A stretch of DNA of 6,859 bases from Dehalococcoidia bacterium (GTDB lineage Bacteria > Chloroflexota > Dehalococcoidia > JAENJB01), in NCBI GenBank assembly GCA_016844565.1, contig JAENJB010000061.1, forward strand, positions 1 through 6,859, in the 5' to 3' direction. Below, one piece after another: positions 5,849 to 6,859 of this stretch. The position numbers and the translations under genes are program-made. Each line of letters begins with the position of its first letter. The first letter of the stretch is position 1. The notes under the pieces are model-generated. The model worked only from the letters and a program-made list of their open reading frames with translations. It did no database searches and was not told the DNA's origin.

Positions 5849-6651
5849 GTGAGACTGCCATCCGGGAGGCCGTGGTCACCGAGCACCTGCGTACCCTGAG
5901 ACTTCCAGGGATAGCGCACGAATACCCGGCGCTGGCCCGCCAGGCCCGTGACGGCGGCTGGGCTTATGAGGAGTTCCTGCGGTGCGTCCTAGAAGCCGAG
6001 CTACGGTCTCGCCAGGAGCGGACCGCCGCCCACCGGCTGCGGGAAGCGCATTTTCCCGACATCAAGACTCTGGACCAGCTCGACTGGAAGGCTCTGCAGG
6101 GAATATCCCGCCCGAAGCTGCTGGAGCTTGCCAGTTGCGACTACCTGAGCCGTGCCGAGGACATCATCCTCGCCGGTCCGATCGGTACAGGGAAGACGCA
6201 CATCTCCATCGGCCTTGGGGTAGAAGCTGCTCGCCGGCGCTTCCGGGTAAGTTTTACCCGCGCGGCGGAGCTGGTGCGCACGCTTCTTGAGGCCCGTGAC
6301 GAGCGTCTACTCGGCCGGCTCCACCGGAAGATCGAACGGGCGGACTTGCTCATCGTGGATGAACTGGGATTCGTGCCTTTCGACCGCGCCGGCAGTGAAC
6401 TCCTCTTCAACCTGCTGTCGGAGCGCTACGAGCGCCGGTCGACCCTCATCACCACGAATCTCGCCTTCAGCGAGTGGGTGCAGGTCTTCGGGGATGCCAA
6501 ACTCACCACCGCCCTGCTGGACCGGCTGGGGCATCATTCCCACATCCTCACCACCCGGGGATCCTCATTCCGTAGCAGGAACAGGGAATCCGGCCCCACC
6601 CCACCCAGCCAAGAAAGGAAGGAGGCAAGGAGTACAACAATAGAGAGTTGA
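5845..6651 (+). CDS. istB: IS21-family helper ATPase IstB
   Basis: A 268-residue AAA+ ATPase, related to DnaC, that assembles on DNA, selects the target and stimulates IstA. Residues 1-65 are the helical IstB N-domain. The Walker A motif is GPIGTGKTH (111-119), the Walker B motif is LLIVDELGF (168-176), sensor 1 is in LITTNLAFSEW (201-211), and the Arg in LLDRLGHH (224-231) suits the arginine finger. The last 25 or so residues (RNRESGPTPPSQERKE) are polar and probably disordered. The start is ATG within the ATGA overlap with istA, preceded by GGGAGGAG (5833-5840). Its full length and intact motifs suggest a working gene. Confidence 0.93.
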   Translation: MSETAIREAVVTEHLRTLRLPGIAHEYPALARQARDGGWAYEEFLRCVLEAELRSRQERTAAHRLREAHFPDIKTLDQLDWKALQGISRPKLLELASCDYLSRAEDIILAGPIGTGKTHISIGLGVEAARRRFRVSFTRAAELVRTLLEARDERLLGRLHRKIERADLLIVDELGFVPFDRAGSELLFNLLSERYERRSTLITTNLAFSEWVQVFGDAKLTTALLDRLGHHSHILTTRGSSFRSRNRESGPTPPSQERKEARSTTIES

Positions 6652-6687
6652 GGAACAGAAAGAGAGCCGCTATACTACAACCCGGGG

Positions 6688-6738
6688 TGGCTCAGAAACC
6701 AAACGTTGGATTGGCTCACTTTTAGACCGTTGCCACCA
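6688..6738 (-). repeat. IS21 right-end terminal repeats (R1, R2)
   Basis: Inverted TGAGCCA copies at 6712-6718 (outer) and 6688-6694 (inner), 24 bases apart, facing the left-end pair. The minus-strand stop of the broken chaperone gene (6722-6724) lies between the outer copy and the tip. Confidence 0.75.
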
Positions 6739-6859
6739 GTCCCTCTTCCCTGTACCTGTTCTTTACATCCATGGTTGAATCACCCATAACCACTCTCGCA
6801 TCTTCAAGATACGCAGACCAATAAGGTGGTGCGAGGAGTCTGTACGGTCCCACAAAAAG
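6722..6859 (-). pseudogene. TorD/NarJ-family molybdoenzyme chaperone, 3' end cut off by the IS
   Basis: The minus strand is open from the window edge to a TAA at 6722-6724: 45 residues beginning LFVGPYRLLAPPYWSAYLED and continuing through VVMGDSTMDVKNRYREEGL. 'LFVGP..L.APP..S.YL', then 'G..T..V...Y...GL', is the conserved core of the TorD/NarJ family. These cytoplasmic chaperones bind molybdenum-enzyme catalytic subunits and help cofactor loading and Tat export. The family normally continues with a 'P-D-H' motif and roughly 80 more residues of helices. Here, right after GL, the frame enters the IS tip and gains only VATV before the stop. The protein is therefore C-terminally truncated, most likely by insertion, and probably inactive. 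Its start and any partner enzyme lie beyond the window's right edge. Confidence 0.72.

Larger units (their letters stand above)
4270..6738 (+). mobile_element. IS21-family insertion sequence, apparently complete
   Basis: About 2.47 kb with the family's two genes, istA and istB, in one orientation. The tips are TGGATGCACCGG (4270-4281) and, on the other strand, TGGTGGCAACGG (6738-6727), 9 of 12 identical and starting with the family's TG (ending CA). Each end has two copies of TGAGCCA: 4290-4296 and 4313-4319 on the left, and inverted at 6712-6718 and 6688-6694 on the right. These are the multiple terminal repeats expected of IS21 elements. I found no matching target duplication beside the tips, so the exact ends may be a few bases off or one flank may have been rearranged. 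Both genes are open throughout, so the element could be active. It is GC-richer than the genes to its left. Confidence 0.88.

Overview
The window looks like accessory sequence from a free-living anaerobic or environmental bacterium. Two lipoproteins with long Ala/Pro-rich linkers, a TorD-type chaperone fragment and the style of the palindromic repeats at the left edge suggest Chloroflexota (Dehalococcoidia-like). This is a tentative inference: no rRNA or marker gene is present, and some deltaproteobacterial lineages look similar.

Layout. Positions 1-191 hold three palindromic repeat units and no gene. A minus-strand gene (192-1316) encodes a lipoprotein solute-binding protein of an ABC importer. 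It diverges from a plus-strand amidohydrolase-family gene (1519-2430) across a 202-base intergenic region with candidate promoters facing both ways. The plus strand continues with a metzincin (matrixin-like) protease lipoprotein (2507-3304), an unrecognised possible 51-codon gene containing a perfect 25-base palindrome (3306-3461), and a ferritin-like four-helix protein (3605-4039). After 230 bases of sequence I could not assign comes a complete IS21-family insertion sequence (about 4270-6738). It has paired terminal repeats at each end, istA (DDE transposase) and istB (AAA+ helper ATPase) overlapping by four bases. To its right, the minus strand carries the truncated end of a TorD/NarJ-family chaperone gene (6722-6859, running off the window). 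The IS has cut into that gene and supplies its stop codon.

How the parts relate. The binding protein and the amidohydrolase may serve one uptake-and-degradation pathway, but only gene position supports this, and no permease or ATPase is in the window. The protease and ferritin-like protein have no evident link to each other. The IS is GC-richer than the genes to its left, as expected of a recent arrival. I found no new multi-gene defence or biosynthetic system. The points most worth following up are the chaperone gene broken by the IS, the amidohydrolase lacking most of its family's metal ligands, and the palindrome in the possible small gene.
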